This document shows, piece after piece, positions 9,578 to 18,436 of a stretch of DNA of 64,000 nucleotides (position 1 is its first letter; each line of letters starts with the position of its first letter). The notes under the pieces are model-generated. The model did not search any database. It was not told where the DNA came from and saw only the letters and a list, made by a program, of their open reading frames with translations. The translations under genes and the position numbers were made by a program. The stretch is from Limnohabitans curvus (GTDB lineage Bacteria; Pseudomonadota; Gammaproteobacteria; Burkholderiales; Burkholderiaceae_C), in contig NZ_NESP01000001.1 of assembly GCF_003063475.1 (NCBI RefSeq), positions 1,364,001 to 1,428,000 on the forward strand, read 5' to 3'.

Positions 9578-10741
9578 ATGGACAAAGACGAGTTGCGCGC
9601 ATGGCTGCGCCTGAGCATGACCGAGGGCATTGGCAACGACGCGGCCCGTCGATTACTAAGCTGCTTTGGCAGCCCGCAAGCGGTGTTTGAACAAACACAA
9701 GCCGCGCTGGGCCAAATAGTCACCCCCCAACAAGCCCAAGCCCTGTTGAGCGTACCCAACGAACTGGCTGTGCAATGTGTGCGTACCCACCAATGGCTGA
9801 TGCACCAACCCGACACACACAGCCACGCGCTGTGGACCTTGGGCGATACGCGCTACCCCTGCGAGCTGCTGCAACTGGCCGACCCACCGCTGATGATTTA
9901 TGTGGCAGGCCAAACCGCGCGAACGCTGGGCAACGCCATTGCCATCGTGGGCAGCCGCAACCCCACGCCACAAGGCGCACAAACGGCAGCGCAGTTTGGT
10001 GAGGCACTCAGCGCAGCGGGTTTGTGCGTGGTCTCGGGCTTGGCGCTGGGCGTGGATGGCGCGGCACACCAAGGCGCGCTGCGTGGCGGCAAAGCTCGCG
10101 ATGGGGCATCCACATGCACACAGCACTGGCACACCGTGGGCGTGGTCGGCACGGGCTTGGACCGCGTGTACCCGCGTCAGCACCAAACACTGGCGGGGCA
10201 GATGGCGTTGCAAGGGTTGCTGATCAGCGAATACCACTTGGGCACTGCGCCGCTGGCACACCACTTTCCCAAACGCAACCGCATCATTGCGGCGTTGGGC
10301 TTGGGCACCTTGGTGGTGGAGGCTGCTTTGAAATCAGGCTCGCTCATCACCGCCAAGATGGCGCTTGAACTCAACCGCGAAGTGCTGGCCATTCCGGGCT
10401 CTATCCACGCCACGCAATCGCACGGTTGCCATGCGCTGATACGCCAAGGGGCTAAGTTGGTCGAGAACGCACAAGACGTGTTGGAAGAGTTGCAGCTCGC
10501 ACCGCAACAGCAAGTCAACTTATTTGCCGATGCGTTAAACGACGGAGAGGCTACAGGCGCGTCTGACAATGAACACCCGCTGCTCACCCACATGGCCTTT
10601 GCGCCCGTGAGCTTGGACGCCTTACAGGCGCGTTGCGGGCTAGACACTTCCTCACTACAAGCGCAACTGCTGACGTTAGAACTAGACGGTGCTGTAGGTC
10701 GATTACCTGGTGGTTTGTTTCAGCGTTTGGCCTCGGCGTGA
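9578..10741 (+). CDS. dprA: DNA-processing protein DprA
   Basis: Binds incoming single-stranded DNA during natural transformation and loads RecA. The 387-residue protein has an N-terminal helical region, then the Rossmann-like core with AIVGSRNPT, CVVSGLALGVDGAAH and the later IPGSIHATQSHGCHALIRQGA segment. It ends with a small winged-helix-like domain that closes on the GRLPGGLFQR tail. It is divergent from def and is followed by smg, the usual dprA-smg order in betaproteobacteria. Confidence 0.95.
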   Translation: MDKDELRAWLRLSMTEGIGNDAARRLLSCFGSPQAVFEQTQAALGQIVTPQQAQALLSVPNELAVQCVRTHQWLMHQPDTHSHALWTLGDTRYPCELLQLADPPLMIYVAGQTARTLGNAIAIVGSRNPTPQGAQTAAQFGEALSAAGLCVVSGLALGVDGAAHQGALRGGKARDGASTCTQHWHTVGVVGTGLDRVYPRQHQTLAGQMALQGLLISEYHLGTAPLAHHFPKRNRIIAALGLGTLVVEAALKSGSLITAKMALELNREVLAIPGSIHATQSHGCHALIRQGAKLVENAQDVLEELQLAPQQQVNLFADALNDGEATGASDNEHPLLTHMAFAPVSLDALQARCGLDTSSLQAQLLTLELDGAVGRLPGGLFQRLASA

Positions 10742-10802
10742 TTGAGGGTGAACACTGATGTTTTGCGGCTGCAGAGAAACAAAAAACATGTATATTGGCT
10801 CC

Positions 10803-11285
10803 ATGTTTGAAGTGCTCGTATTCGTCTATGAAAACTACTGGCGAGGCGATGCGTGTCCCGAGCTAGAGCAGCTGGGCCGCAAACTCAGCGCTGCTGGTTT
10901 TAACGTAGAAGACATCCAACAAGCTTTGTCGTGGCTCGACGAGCTCAACTTGGCGTCGCACAAAACCGAGCTGATCGACATCAGTCAATCCGCACGCGAA
11001 CACCACACCGAATCAGCCCACAGCATGCGCGTTTACTCGGTGGCCGAGCAAGACCACTTGGGTGCGGCTTGCTTGGGCTTCATCAACTTCCTTGAGTCTG
11101 CCGATGTGCTGTCGCCCCACATGCGCGAAATCGTGATGGACCGCGCCATGGCCATCCCCGGTCACCCCATGGACTTGGATGACCTCAAGATCATTGTGTT
11201 GATGGTGTACTGGAGCATTGGCCTAGAGCCGGATGCGCTGGTGCTGGATGAGCTGTGTGATGACGCGGATCGGGTGGCGCATTAG
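10803..11285 (+). CDS. smg: Smg/DUF494 family protein
   Basis: A 160-residue acidic protein of the Smg (DUF494) family, which is conserved behind dprA and has no firmly established function. I took the ATG giving MFEVLVFVYENYW, the typical N-terminus. An ATG five codons upstream (MYIGSM) is also possible. The C-terminus keeps the WSIGLEPDALVLDEL segment common in the family. A terminator follows. Confidence 0.85.
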   Translation: MFEVLVFVYENYWRGDACPELEQLGRKLSAAGFNVEDIQQALSWLDELNLASHKTELIDISQSAREHHTESAHSMRVYSVAEQDHLGAACLGFINFLESADVLSPHMREIVMDRAMAIPGHPMDLDDLKIIVLMVYWSIGLEPDALVLDELCDDADRVAH

Positions 11286-11320
11286 CAGACAGGCATTACT
11301 GCACGTTAATCACTTCATTC

Positions 11321-11347
11321 AGCCTGCTTAATTTTTGCAGGCTTTTT
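11321..11347 (+). terminator. Rho-independent terminator after smg
   Basis: Stem AGCCTGC paired with GCAGGCT around a 9-nt A/T-rich loop, followed by a run of T. It lies about 35 bp after the smg stop and separates the dprA-smg unit from the accessory effector/immunity locus. Confidence 0.75.
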
Positions 11348-11481
11348 AATGTCGGCTTCCGTTATTGAAGATGCTTCATTAAAAAGGCACAAAAGTGCCA
11401 TTGAATACTTTCCCGTTACACATAAGATTGCTCACTTCATAACTGATGCCCGTCCTTTGGCATCCTCAAACGAGGTAATCA

Positions 11482-12015
11482 ATGCGCTGTGAAATGAACG
11501 TATGTTGGAAATGGTTAAGAGTGTTTGTATTGCTTGTTGCGCCATTTCTGGTTGCATGTGCAAGTCCGGCAGGAGAAGACACCGTTGGCACAAGCGTGAG
11601 TGGTGTGGGGCATTACGGAAAACGAATTGGTGTTGCTGACTTTTTTGTGAATGGGCAGTGGGCAGGCGCTGTCACTGGTTGGGGAGGCGGCGGCGGTAAT
11701 GTCTGCTGCGCGAGCTTGCCACGTCACCCCGATAAGCCTGTGATGGTGACCGTGAAATGGCGCACGATTCGAAGCAATGTGGGCGAAGAGGCTTGGCACG
11801 AACAGACAGTGCCAGTGAATTTTGAAGTTCGGCCTGGAAAAGGTTCTGGCTTAAAAATTCATTTCCTACCTGGACATCAAGTTCAAGCTTGGTACACAAG
11901 TAACGGACCTGTTAATGATGCTTACCCTGGGCCAACTTATCCAAGAGGCCCAGCGCCCGACTATGCGCCTTTGCCAAATGAGAAACCTCAACCTAACGCG
12001 GAGGTCAAGCCATGA
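11482..12015 (+). CDS. DUF3304-like lipoprotein, candidate Tli1 immunity protein (copy 1)
   Basis: A 177-residue lipoprotein with signal peptide and lipobox ending at Cys26 (LVAC). The body is rich in short motifs (VSGVGHYGKRIGVADFFVNGQ, LPRHPDKPVMVTVKW) and ends in a proline-rich tail. Outer-membrane or periplasmic lipoproteins of the DUF3304 type are found beside DUF2235 phospholipases, where they act as immunity proteins for type VI Tle1 effectors. Here it is coupled by an ATGA overlap to such a lipase gene. A GAGGT ribosome site precedes the start. Family membership is from recognition, not a search. The body is nearly identical to the second copy at 12839. Confidence 0.7.
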   Translation: MRCEMNVCWKWLRVFVLLVAPFLVACASPAGEDTVGTSVSGVGHYGKRIGVADFFVNGQWAGAVTGWGGGGGNVCCASLPRHPDKPVMVTVKWRTIRSNVGEEAWHEQTVPVNFEVRPGKGSGLKIHFLPGHQVQAWYTSNGPVNDAYPGPTYPRGPAPDYAPLPNEKPQPNAEVKP

Positions 12016-12842
12016 AGGTCTGCACAGCTTTAGATAAACCAAGCATCACCAAACCCGCCGAACACCCGCGAGCAATGGGGCATAAGTGCGAGTTCATTTT
12101 GAACATCGGCATGTTCTTTGATGGCACGGGCAACAACTGGTACGAAGATGCAGCGGGCCAAGGGCATAGCAACGTGGCAAGGCTCTGGCGTGCATACAAA
12201 AATAACTCGATGGAGGGCTTCTTTAAGCACTACGCTCCCGGTGTCGGAACACCTTTTAAAGACATTGGAGAAGAAGGTAGATCAGTATTTGGGGCGGGTT
12301 TTGGCTGGGGCGGTGAAAACCGAATTGTTTGGGGACTGCTGCAAGTTCTCAACTCGATGCATCGTTTCTTAAAGAGCGGCCCATTGATTTTTGAGTTAAA
12401 TCAAGTTGAAGCCCTTTGCAGCAACACCACAGTCCCCAGCCGCTTTGCTGACTCAGGCCCTGTTTCTTTAACCGAGGCTCAAACCATCTTGGACGGGCTT
12501 GGTTTGCGCACGGGCTTGGTAGACAACTGGAGCACCCGCCACGCGTTCATGTCTGAATGCGCTGGCAAGCTCACCATGCTGCACAACGACCCTAAGACAT
12601 CTATCCAACTCACGGGCATCAACTTGGATGTGTTTGGTTTCTCGCGCGGTGCCGCACAAGCGCGGGTATTTTGCAACTGGCTGCAACAGGGTTTGTTGGT
12701 CAACGGCAAGATGTTTGGCGTGCCAGCGCATATTCGTATGCAGCCTGAGCCAGTGATGAAAAACTGCGTGCACTTTGCGGAGAAGCGTAAAGCTGGCTGC
12801 AATGCGCGTAAGCAATTTAAAAACCAAGAGGTGAAGGCATGA
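12012..12842 (+). CDS. Truncated Tle1-like phospholipase (DUF2235), copy 1
   Basis: A 276-residue protein almost identical over about 240 residues to the complete copy at 13357. It keeps the N-terminal FFDGTGNN motif and the GFSRG nucleophile elbow but loses everything after VPAHIRM. There a deletion joins it to a short piece matching VKNCVHF of the full copy, then an unrelated basic tail. The segment with the catalytic Asp (HSDVGGGY) and the whole C-terminal half are absent, so hydrolase activity is unlikely. It overlaps both neighbours by ATGA and so still serves as a translational link. It is probably a decayed duplicate. Confidence 0.75.
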   Translation: MKVCTALDKPSITKPAEHPRAMGHKCEFILNIGMFFDGTGNNWYEDAAGQGHSNVARLWRAYKNNSMEGFFKHYAPGVGTPFKDIGEEGRSVFGAGFGWGGENRIVWGLLQVLNSMHRFLKSGPLIFELNQVEALCSNTTVPSRFADSGPVSLTEAQTILDGLGLRTGLVDNWSTRHAFMSECAGKLTMLHNDPKTSIQLTGINLDVFGFSRGAAQARVFCNWLQQGLLVNGKMFGVPAHIRMQPEPVMKNCVHFAEKRKAGCNARKQFKNQEVKA

Positions 12843-13360
12843 ACTTCTTCTACAGATGGCTACGAGTTCTTGCGTTGGCAGTTTTGCCGTTACTGATTGC
12901 GTGTGCGAGTACGGCAGGAGAAGACACGGTTGGTACGAGCGTGAGTGGTGTGGGGCACTACGGAAAACGAATTGGTGTTGCTGATTTTTTTGTGAATGGT
13001 CAGTGGGCAGGTGCTGTCACTGGTTGGGGAGGGGGGGGGAAAAGTCTCTGTTGCGTGAGCTTGCCACGTCACCCCGATAAGCCTGTGATGGTGACCGTGA
13101 AATGGCGCACGATTCGAAGCAATGTGGGCGAAGAGGCTTGGCACGAACAAACAGTGCCAGTGAATTTTGCGGCGCCATCCGGAGATGGATCTGGCTTAAA
13201 AATTCATTTCTTACCAGGGCATCAAGTTCAGGCTTGGTACACAAGTGGTGGTGCTTGGGGGGATGCCTATCCGGGGCCTGCCTACCCTAAAGGTCCAGCT
13301 CCCGACTACGCCCCGCGGCCTAACGAGAAGCCTCAACCCAACGCGGAGGTCAAACCATGA
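12839..13360 (+). CDS. DUF3304-like lipoprotein, candidate Tli1 immunity protein (copy 2)
   Basis: A 173-residue paralogue of the lipoprotein at 11482. The signal peptide differs but the lipobox (LIAC, Cys22) and nearly the whole mature body are the same. Differences cluster just after the WGGGG segment, around residues 130-135, and in the linker before the proline-rich tail. A run of nine G (13031-13039) lies inside the gene where copy 1 has GGCGGCGGC, so the reading frame here depends on tract length. It overlaps the truncated lipase upstream and the complete lipase downstream (ATGA each). Confidence 0.7.
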   Translation: MNFFYRWLRVLALAVLPLLIACASTAGEDTVGTSVSGVGHYGKRIGVADFFVNGQWAGAVTGWGGGGKSLCCVSLPRHPDKPVMVTVKWRTIRSNVGEEAWHEQTVPVNFAAPSGDGSGLKIHFLPGHQVQAWYTSGGAWGDAYPGPAYPKGPAPDYAPRPNEKPQPNAEVKP

Positions 13361-15090
13361 AGGTCTGTACAGCTCTAGACAAACCCAACATCACCAAACC
13401 CGCCGAACACCCACGAGCAATGGGGCACAAGTGCGAGTTCATTCTCAACATTGGCCTGTTCTTTGATGGCACGGGTAACAACTGGTACGAAGATGCAGCA
13501 GGCCAAGGGCATAGCAATGTGGCGAGGCTTTGGCAAGCTTATAAAGACAATCCAATGGAAGGCTTCTTTGCTCACTACGCCCCTGGTGTCGGAACACCTT
13601 TTAAAGACATTGGAGAAGAAGGTAGATCAGTATTTGGGGCGGGTTTTGGCTGGGGCGGAGAACCTCGCATTGTTTGGGGACTGCTGCAAGTGCTTAACTC
13701 GATGCACATGTTTTTAAAGAGCAATCAGGAGCTTTTTAACGACAAACAAATTAAGGCTCTGTGCAGCAACACCACAGTCCCCAGCAGCTTTGCAGATTCA
13801 AGCGCTGCTTCACTGACAGAAGCCCAAACCATCTTGGACGGCTTAGGCTTGCGTACCGGCTTGGTCGACAACTGGAGCACCCGCCACGCATTCATGTCTG
13901 AATGCGCTGGCAAGCTCACCATGCTGCACAACGACCCTAAGACATCTATCCAACTCACGGGCATCAACTTGGATGTGTTTGGCTTCTCGCGCGGTGCCGC
14001 ACAAGCGCGGGTATTTTGCAACTGGCTGCAACAGGGTTTGTTGGTCAACGGCAAGATGTTTGGTGTACCAGCGCATATTCGTATGTTGGGCATTTTTGAC
14101 ACAGTGGCCTCGGTGGGGACTGGGTCAAGTGGACATGGCGATTGGAGCAGTTCAAAAAACTTGCGCATACCAGCCGATTCGGTGGTGAAAAACTGTGTGC
14201 ACTTTGTGGCGTTGCATGAGCTGAGGAAGAGCTTTCCGCTAGAAAGCGTGCGAGTAAACGGTGCGCTGCCCAGCCATTGCAACGAGCATGTGTACCCAGG
14301 CACCCACAGCGATGTGGGTGGTGGCTATCAGCCAGGTGAGCAAGGCAAAGCCCTGGCGGTGAAGCAAGAAACAACGCTGATAAAAGCGGATCACTTGAAG
14401 CTGTCGCAACTGACATTGAACGACATGCTGGCTGCGGCGCTTAAAACTGTGCCTCGCTATACCGAAGACAGCCCTTGGCTTGAGTTTGAGAATGAAAAAA
14501 GTCGTGACTACGATACAGCGCGTGATTTAGATTTGCCGCGCCAATTTTTATTACCTCAGTACACCAAGCAAGCAGTTGCTGACTATTTTTCTGCAGTCGG
14601 TGTAGGCCCTAGCCTACCCCTAGTACCACTGATTCAATCTCACAGCTTGGCATATTTGGCATGGCGTTACCGAGTGACTGTGCGACGTGGCTTTGATGCG
14701 CTAGACAGCGTCAAGCGTGCCCACGAATTTGACTCCGCACGTGTATCGTTTTACAAAAAAGGCCAAGCACTGCTTGAAGAGCAGATTCGTCTCATGCGCA
14801 GTTGGTCTCCCGAAAAAACAATGGGCTATCACGCCAAAGCAGGTGAGATTTACGAGGCCATTCAAAGCATTCGGTCCACAGATGCCAAAGAGCATTTTTT
14901 TGACGATTGGGTACACGATTCGTTTGCAGGATTTTTGCAAAGCCTAGGCCGTGCGCACATAGTGGTTGAAAACGAGTGTTATTTGCGCCACCGTGGCATC
15001 TATATGGGCGAAGACGACCGTGTGGCCACACTGCACTTTGACCCAGATGAATTGAATAATGCTTCAGAACCAAAGGCTAAATACGCTTAA
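13357..15090 (+). CDS. Tle1-like phospholipase (DUF2235), complete copy
   Basis: A 577-residue alpha/beta-hydrolase of the DUF2235 group that includes type VI secretion phospholipase effectors of the Tle1 family. Visible features are FFDGTGNN (35-42), the nucleophile elbow GFSRG (209-213, Ser211), GIFDTVASVG (245-254) and PGTHSDVGGGY (314-324, Asp319). The C-terminal part carries charged helices and no obvious signal peptide. No VgrG, PAAR, Hcp or structural type VI gene lies in the window, so delivery is inferred from the family and from the paired lipoproteins. A strong terminator follows. Confidence 0.8.
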   Translation: MKVCTALDKPNITKPAEHPRAMGHKCEFILNIGLFFDGTGNNWYEDAAGQGHSNVARLWQAYKDNPMEGFFAHYAPGVGTPFKDIGEEGRSVFGAGFGWGGEPRIVWGLLQVLNSMHMFLKSNQELFNDKQIKALCSNTTVPSSFADSSAASLTEAQTILDGLGLRTGLVDNWSTRHAFMSECAGKLTMLHNDPKTSIQLTGINLDVFGFSRGAAQARVFCNWLQQGLLVNGKMFGVPAHIRMLGIFDTVASVGTGSSGHGDWSSSKNLRIPADSVVKNCVHFVALHELRKSFPLESVRVNGALPSHCNEHVYPGTHSDVGGGYQPGEQGKALAVKQETTLIKADHLKLSQLTLNDMLAAALKTVPRYTEDSPWLEFENEKSRDYDTARDLDLPRQFLLPQYTKQAVADYFSAVGVGPSLPLVPLIQSHSLAYLAWRYRVTVRRGFDALDSVKRAHEFDSARVSFYKKGQALLEEQIRLMRSWSPEKTMGYHAKAGEIYEAIQSIRSTDAKEHFFDDWVHDSFAGFLQSLGRAHIVVENECYLRHRGIYMGEDDRVATLHFDPDELNNASEPKAKYA

Positions 15091-15105
15091 TCAAAACGCC
15101 ATCAA

Positions 15106-15133
15106 TTAAAAAGCCCCGCGATGCGGGGCTTTT
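15106..15133. terminator. Bidirectional terminator between the lipase gene and secF
   Basis: Perfect 9-bp stem (AAGCCCCGC / GCGGGGCTT) with a 3-nt loop, flanked by A on the left and T on the right. It can therefore end both the plus-strand effector operon and the minus-strand secF... transcription is convergent toward it from 15090 and 15154. Confidence 0.8.
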
Positions 15134-15153
15134 GACTGATGAGTGACGTGGCC

Positions 15154-16107
15154 TTAAACCACCGCACCCGAATTTTCGTCATCCGGATCGCCCGCCACTT
15201 TGGTGGTGTGTTTGATCAGGTCTTCACGGCGAATGCCCAGCCACATGGCGATGGCTGCGGCCACGAACACCGATGAGTAAATGCCAAAGCAAATGCCGAT
15301 AGTCAGCGCCAATGCAAAGTAATGCAACGTGGCGCCACCAAACAGCAACATCGACAACACCATGAGCTGCGTACAACCGTGGGTGATGATGGTGCGGCTG
15401 ATGGTAGAGGTGATGGCGTTGTCGATGATCTCAACCGTGTCCATCTTGCGGTAGCGGCGAAAGTTCTCGCGGATACGGTCAAAGATCACCACCGATTCGT
15501 TCACTGAGTAGCCCAGCACGGCCAACACCGCGGCCAACACCGGCAGCGAGAACTCCCACTGGAAGAACGCGAAGAAGCCCAAGATGATGACCACGTCGTG
15601 CAAGTTCGCAATGATGGCAGCCACCGCAAACTTCCACTCAAAGCGCATGGCCAAATAAATCATGATGCCCACAATCACAAAGGCCAAAGCCTTGAGGCCG
15701 TCAACCGCTAACTCGTCGCCCACTTGGGGGCCCACGAATTCGGTGCGGCGCAACTGCACGTTGGCGTCGGTGGCTTTGAGTGCATTCAGCACTTGTTCGC
15801 TTTGCTGTGCAGAACTTTGGCCTTTGACCGCAGGCATGCGGATCATCACATCGCGGGCGGTGCCAAAGTTTTGCACTTGCACGTCGGAGAAACCGAGCTT
15901 GGCGATTTGGTCGCGAACGGCATTGAGATCAGCAGGCTGGCTGTAGCTGACTTCCATCAGCGTGCCGCCCGTGAACTCCACCGACAGGTGCAGGCCACGG
16001 CTGAACAAAAAGAACACCGCCGCCAAAAACGTGATGAACGAGATGGCGTTGAACGCCACCGCGTGCTTCATGAACGGGATGTCTTTACGGATTTTGAAAA
16101 ATTCCAT
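15154..16107 (-). CDS. secF: Protein translocase subunit SecF
   Basis: Inner-membrane component that, with SecD and YajC, drives late steps of Sec-dependent export using the proton-motive force. The 317-residue protein has an N-terminal membrane helix, the periplasmic VEFTGGTLMEV segment, and five further helices with LGYSVNESVVIFDRIREN and RTIITHGCTQL, the SecF hallmark region. It follows secD by 30 bp on the same strand. Confidence 0.96.
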   Translation of the reverse strand: MEFFKIRKDIPFMKHAVAFNAISFITFLAAVFFLFSRGLHLSVEFTGGTLMEVSYSQPADLNAVRDQIAKLGFSDVQVQNFGTARDVMIRMPAVKGQSSAQQSEQVLNALKATDANVQLRRTEFVGPQVGDELAVDGLKALAFVIVGIMIYLAMRFEWKFAVAAIIANLHDVVIILGFFAFFQWEFSLPVLAAVLAVLGYSVNESVVIFDRIRENFRRYRKMDTVEIIDNAITSTISRTIITHGCTQLMVLSMLLFGGATLHYFALALTIGICFGIYSSVFVAAAIAMWLGIRREDLIKHTTKVAGDPDDENSGAVV

Positions 16108-16137
16108 GACTCAAATCTCTTTCTTGTCGCTAAGCGA

Positions 16138-17991
16138 TCAGGCGCGCCACACGGTGCCAATCGACACGCTTTGCAATTTCTTTTGGCGGCCATACCAAAC
16201 GTTGACCAAGCCACGCGAGAAGAACACCGCAGAGAACATGCTGGTCAAGATGCCCAAGCAATGCACCACGGCAAAGCCGCGCACAGGACCAGAACCAAAA
16301 GCCAACAAGGCCAAGCCGGCAATCAGGGTGGTGACGTTGGAGTCAAGGATGGTGGCCCATGCACGGTCATAACCGGCGTGAATGGCAGACTGCGCTGACG
16401 CACCGTTGCGCAACTCTTCGCGCACGCGTTCGTTGATCAGCACGTTGGCGTCAATCGCCATACCCAACACCAAAGCCATCGCGGCCATGCCGGGCAAGGT
16501 GAGCGTGGCTTGCAGCATCGAGAGCACCGCGACCAAGAGCAGCAAGTTCACGGCCAGCGACACGCTGGAGAACAGGCCAAACAGCATGTAGTACACACAC
16601 ATGAAGGCCGTCACGGCCACAAAGCCCCAGGTGACCGAGTCAAAACCTTTGGCGATGTTTTCAGCGCCGAGGCTTGGGCCGATGGTGCGTTCTTCGATGA
16701 TTTCCATCGGTGCAGCCAGCGAGCCAGCGCGCAACAGCAACGCGGTGTCGTTGGCTTCCACGGTGCTCATGCGCCCCGAAATTTGCACACGTCCACCGCC
16801 GATTTCACTGCGAATCACAGGCGCAGTGACGACTTCGCCCTTGCCTTTTTCAAACAGCAAGATGGCCATGCGTTTGCCCACGCTTTCACGCGTCACGTCT
16901 TTGAAGATGCGTGCGCCTTTGGCGTCGAGCGTCAGGTGCACTGCCGCTTCTTGGTTTTGGTTGTCAAAGCCGGGCTGTGCGTCGGTGAGGTTTTCGCCCG
17001 TCAAGATGACTTGCTTTTTCACGATCACCGCTTGACCGCTGCGGTCCATGAAGCGCTCGGTGCCAAACGGCACGGGACCGTTGCCAAACTCAGCACTGCG
17101 GGCTTCGGCGCTGTCGTCCACCATGCGGATTTCCAACGTGGCCGTGCGACCCAAAATGTCTTTGGCCTTGGCCGTGTCTTGCACGCCAGGCAGTTGCACC
17201 ACGATGCGGTCGGTGCCTTGCTGTTGAATCACGGGCTCGGCCACGCCCAACTCGTTGATACGGTTGTGCAAGGTGGTGATGTTTTGTTTGATGGCTTGCT
17301 CTTGCACGCGCTTGGCAGCTACGGGGTTGATCACCGCGGTGAGCTTGACGTCAGCGCCATCGGGGGCGCTGGTGGTTTGCAAATCCAAGAACTGATCTTG
17401 AATCACGCGTTGAGCAGCTTCGAGCGTTTCCATATCGCGGAAACGAATCTCGATGGTTTGGTTGTTGCGGCTGATGCCGCTGTGGCGCACGTTCTTTTCG
17501 CGCAAACCTGTGCGGATGTCACCTGCCAAGGACTCCGCCTTTTTGGTCAGCGCCGCAGGCATGTCCACTTGCAACATGAAGTGCACGCCACCGCGCAAAT
17601 CCAAACCCAAATACATGGGCGCGGCATTGAGCGAGGTCAGCCACGCGGGTGAGCGGGCCAACAAATTCAAAGCCACAACGTATGAAGCATCGTTCGCGTC
17701 GGGCACCAAGGCATGCTGTATCGCGTCCTTGGCTTTGAGCTGGTTGTCCGTGCTGTCAAAGCGCACTTTGAGCGAGCCGTTGTCCAACGTCACCACATCG
17801 GGGGTGAGGTTGGCAGCTGCCAAAGCCGCTTGCACACGGTCTTGCACCGCAAGATCAACTTTGACGGACGACTTGGCAGCCGACACCTGCACCGCAGGCG
17901 CTTCGCCAAAAAAGTTAGGCAGCGTGTAGATGCTGCCAACCAACAAAGCGATCACGATGATCGCGTACTTCCAAAGGGGGTAACGGTTCAT
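16138..17991 (-). CDS. secD: Protein translocase subunit SecD
   Basis: Partner of SecF in the inner membrane. The 617 residues begin with a membrane helix (YAIIVIALLVGSIYTLPNFF). A large periplasmic domain with LGLDLRGGVHFMLQVDM follows, then the C-terminal membrane domain with LGMAIDANVLINERVREE, the conserved acidic/Arg helix. It lies between yajC and secF in the standard yajC-secD-secF order, all on the minus strand. Confidence 0.96.
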   Translation of the reverse strand: MNRYPLWKYAIIVIALLVGSIYTLPNFFGEAPAVQVSAAKSSVKVDLAVQDRVQAALAAANLTPDVVTLDNGSLKVRFDSTDNQLKAKDAIQHALVPDANDASYVVALNLLARSPAWLTSLNAAPMYLGLDLRGGVHFMLQVDMPAALTKKAESLAGDIRTGLREKNVRHSGISRNNQTIEIRFRDMETLEAAQRVIQDQFLDLQTTSAPDGADVKLTAVINPVAAKRVQEQAIKQNITTLHNRINELGVAEPVIQQQGTDRIVVQLPGVQDTAKAKDILGRTATLEIRMVDDSAEARSAEFGNGPVPFGTERFMDRSGQAVIVKKQVILTGENLTDAQPGFDNQNQEAAVHLTLDAKGARIFKDVTRESVGKRMAILLFEKGKGEVVTAPVIRSEIGGGRVQISGRMSTVEANDTALLLRAGSLAAPMEIIEERTIGPSLGAENIAKGFDSVTWGFVAVTAFMCVYYMLFGLFSSVSLAVNLLLLVAVLSMLQATLTLPGMAAMALVLGMAIDANVLINERVREELRNGASAQSAIHAGYDRAWATILDSNVTTLIAGLALLAFGSGPVRGFAVVHCLGILTSMFSAVFFSRGLVNVWYGRQKKLQSVSIGTVWRA

Positions 17992-18019
17992 GATCGCTTC
18001 GTCGTCTCGTGGCTAAAAA

Positions 18020-18349
18020 TTACAAAGTACCTTTGGGCAGCACTTGCACCACGGCTTGGCGTTGCAATTGCACTTCCACGCCAGCCGCGATTTCGATGGT
18101 CACCGTGGCTTCAGCCAACTTGGTCACCTTGCCGAGCAAGCCGCCAGCGGTGGCGATTTCGTCGCCTTTGGCGATGGCCTCGATCATGGCTTTGTGTTCT
18201 TTTTGACGCTTCATTTGTGGACGAATCATCACGAAGTACAACACCACAAACATCAACACCAAAGGCAACATGCCTTGGAGAGAAGACATGATGTCGTTGC
18301 CTGCAGCAGCGGCAGGAGCGGTTTGGGCAAAAGCAGAAGAAATCAACAC
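18020..18349 (-). CDS. yajC: Preprotein translocase subunit YajC
   Basis: Small single-span inner-membrane protein that associates with SecDF. I place the start at a GTG (VLISSAFAQ...), which has GGAG eight bases upstream and gives the usual betaproteobacterial N-terminus of 109 residues; an upstream ATG would add 13 unlikely residues. The membrane helix MLPLVLMFVVLYFVMIRPQ and the following MKRQKEHK are diagnostic. Confidence 0.92.
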   Translation of the reverse strand: MLISSAFAQTAPAAAAGNDIMSSLQGMLPLVLMFVVLYFVMIRPQMKRQKEHKAMIEAIAKGDEIATAGGLLGKVTKLAEATVTIEIAAGVEVQLQRQAVVQVLPKGTL

Positions 18350-18436
18350 GGTCAAACTCCAAATTGAGGGACGGCTGCCAGGGTGCAAAACGCCCTAGCA
18401 GACCAACCGCGGATTGTATGCGGCTGGCTTAGTTTC

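Noticed and set aside
12012-12842. First lipase copy as a functional second effector
   Set aside because: The segment with the catalytic Asp and the C-terminal half are missing.
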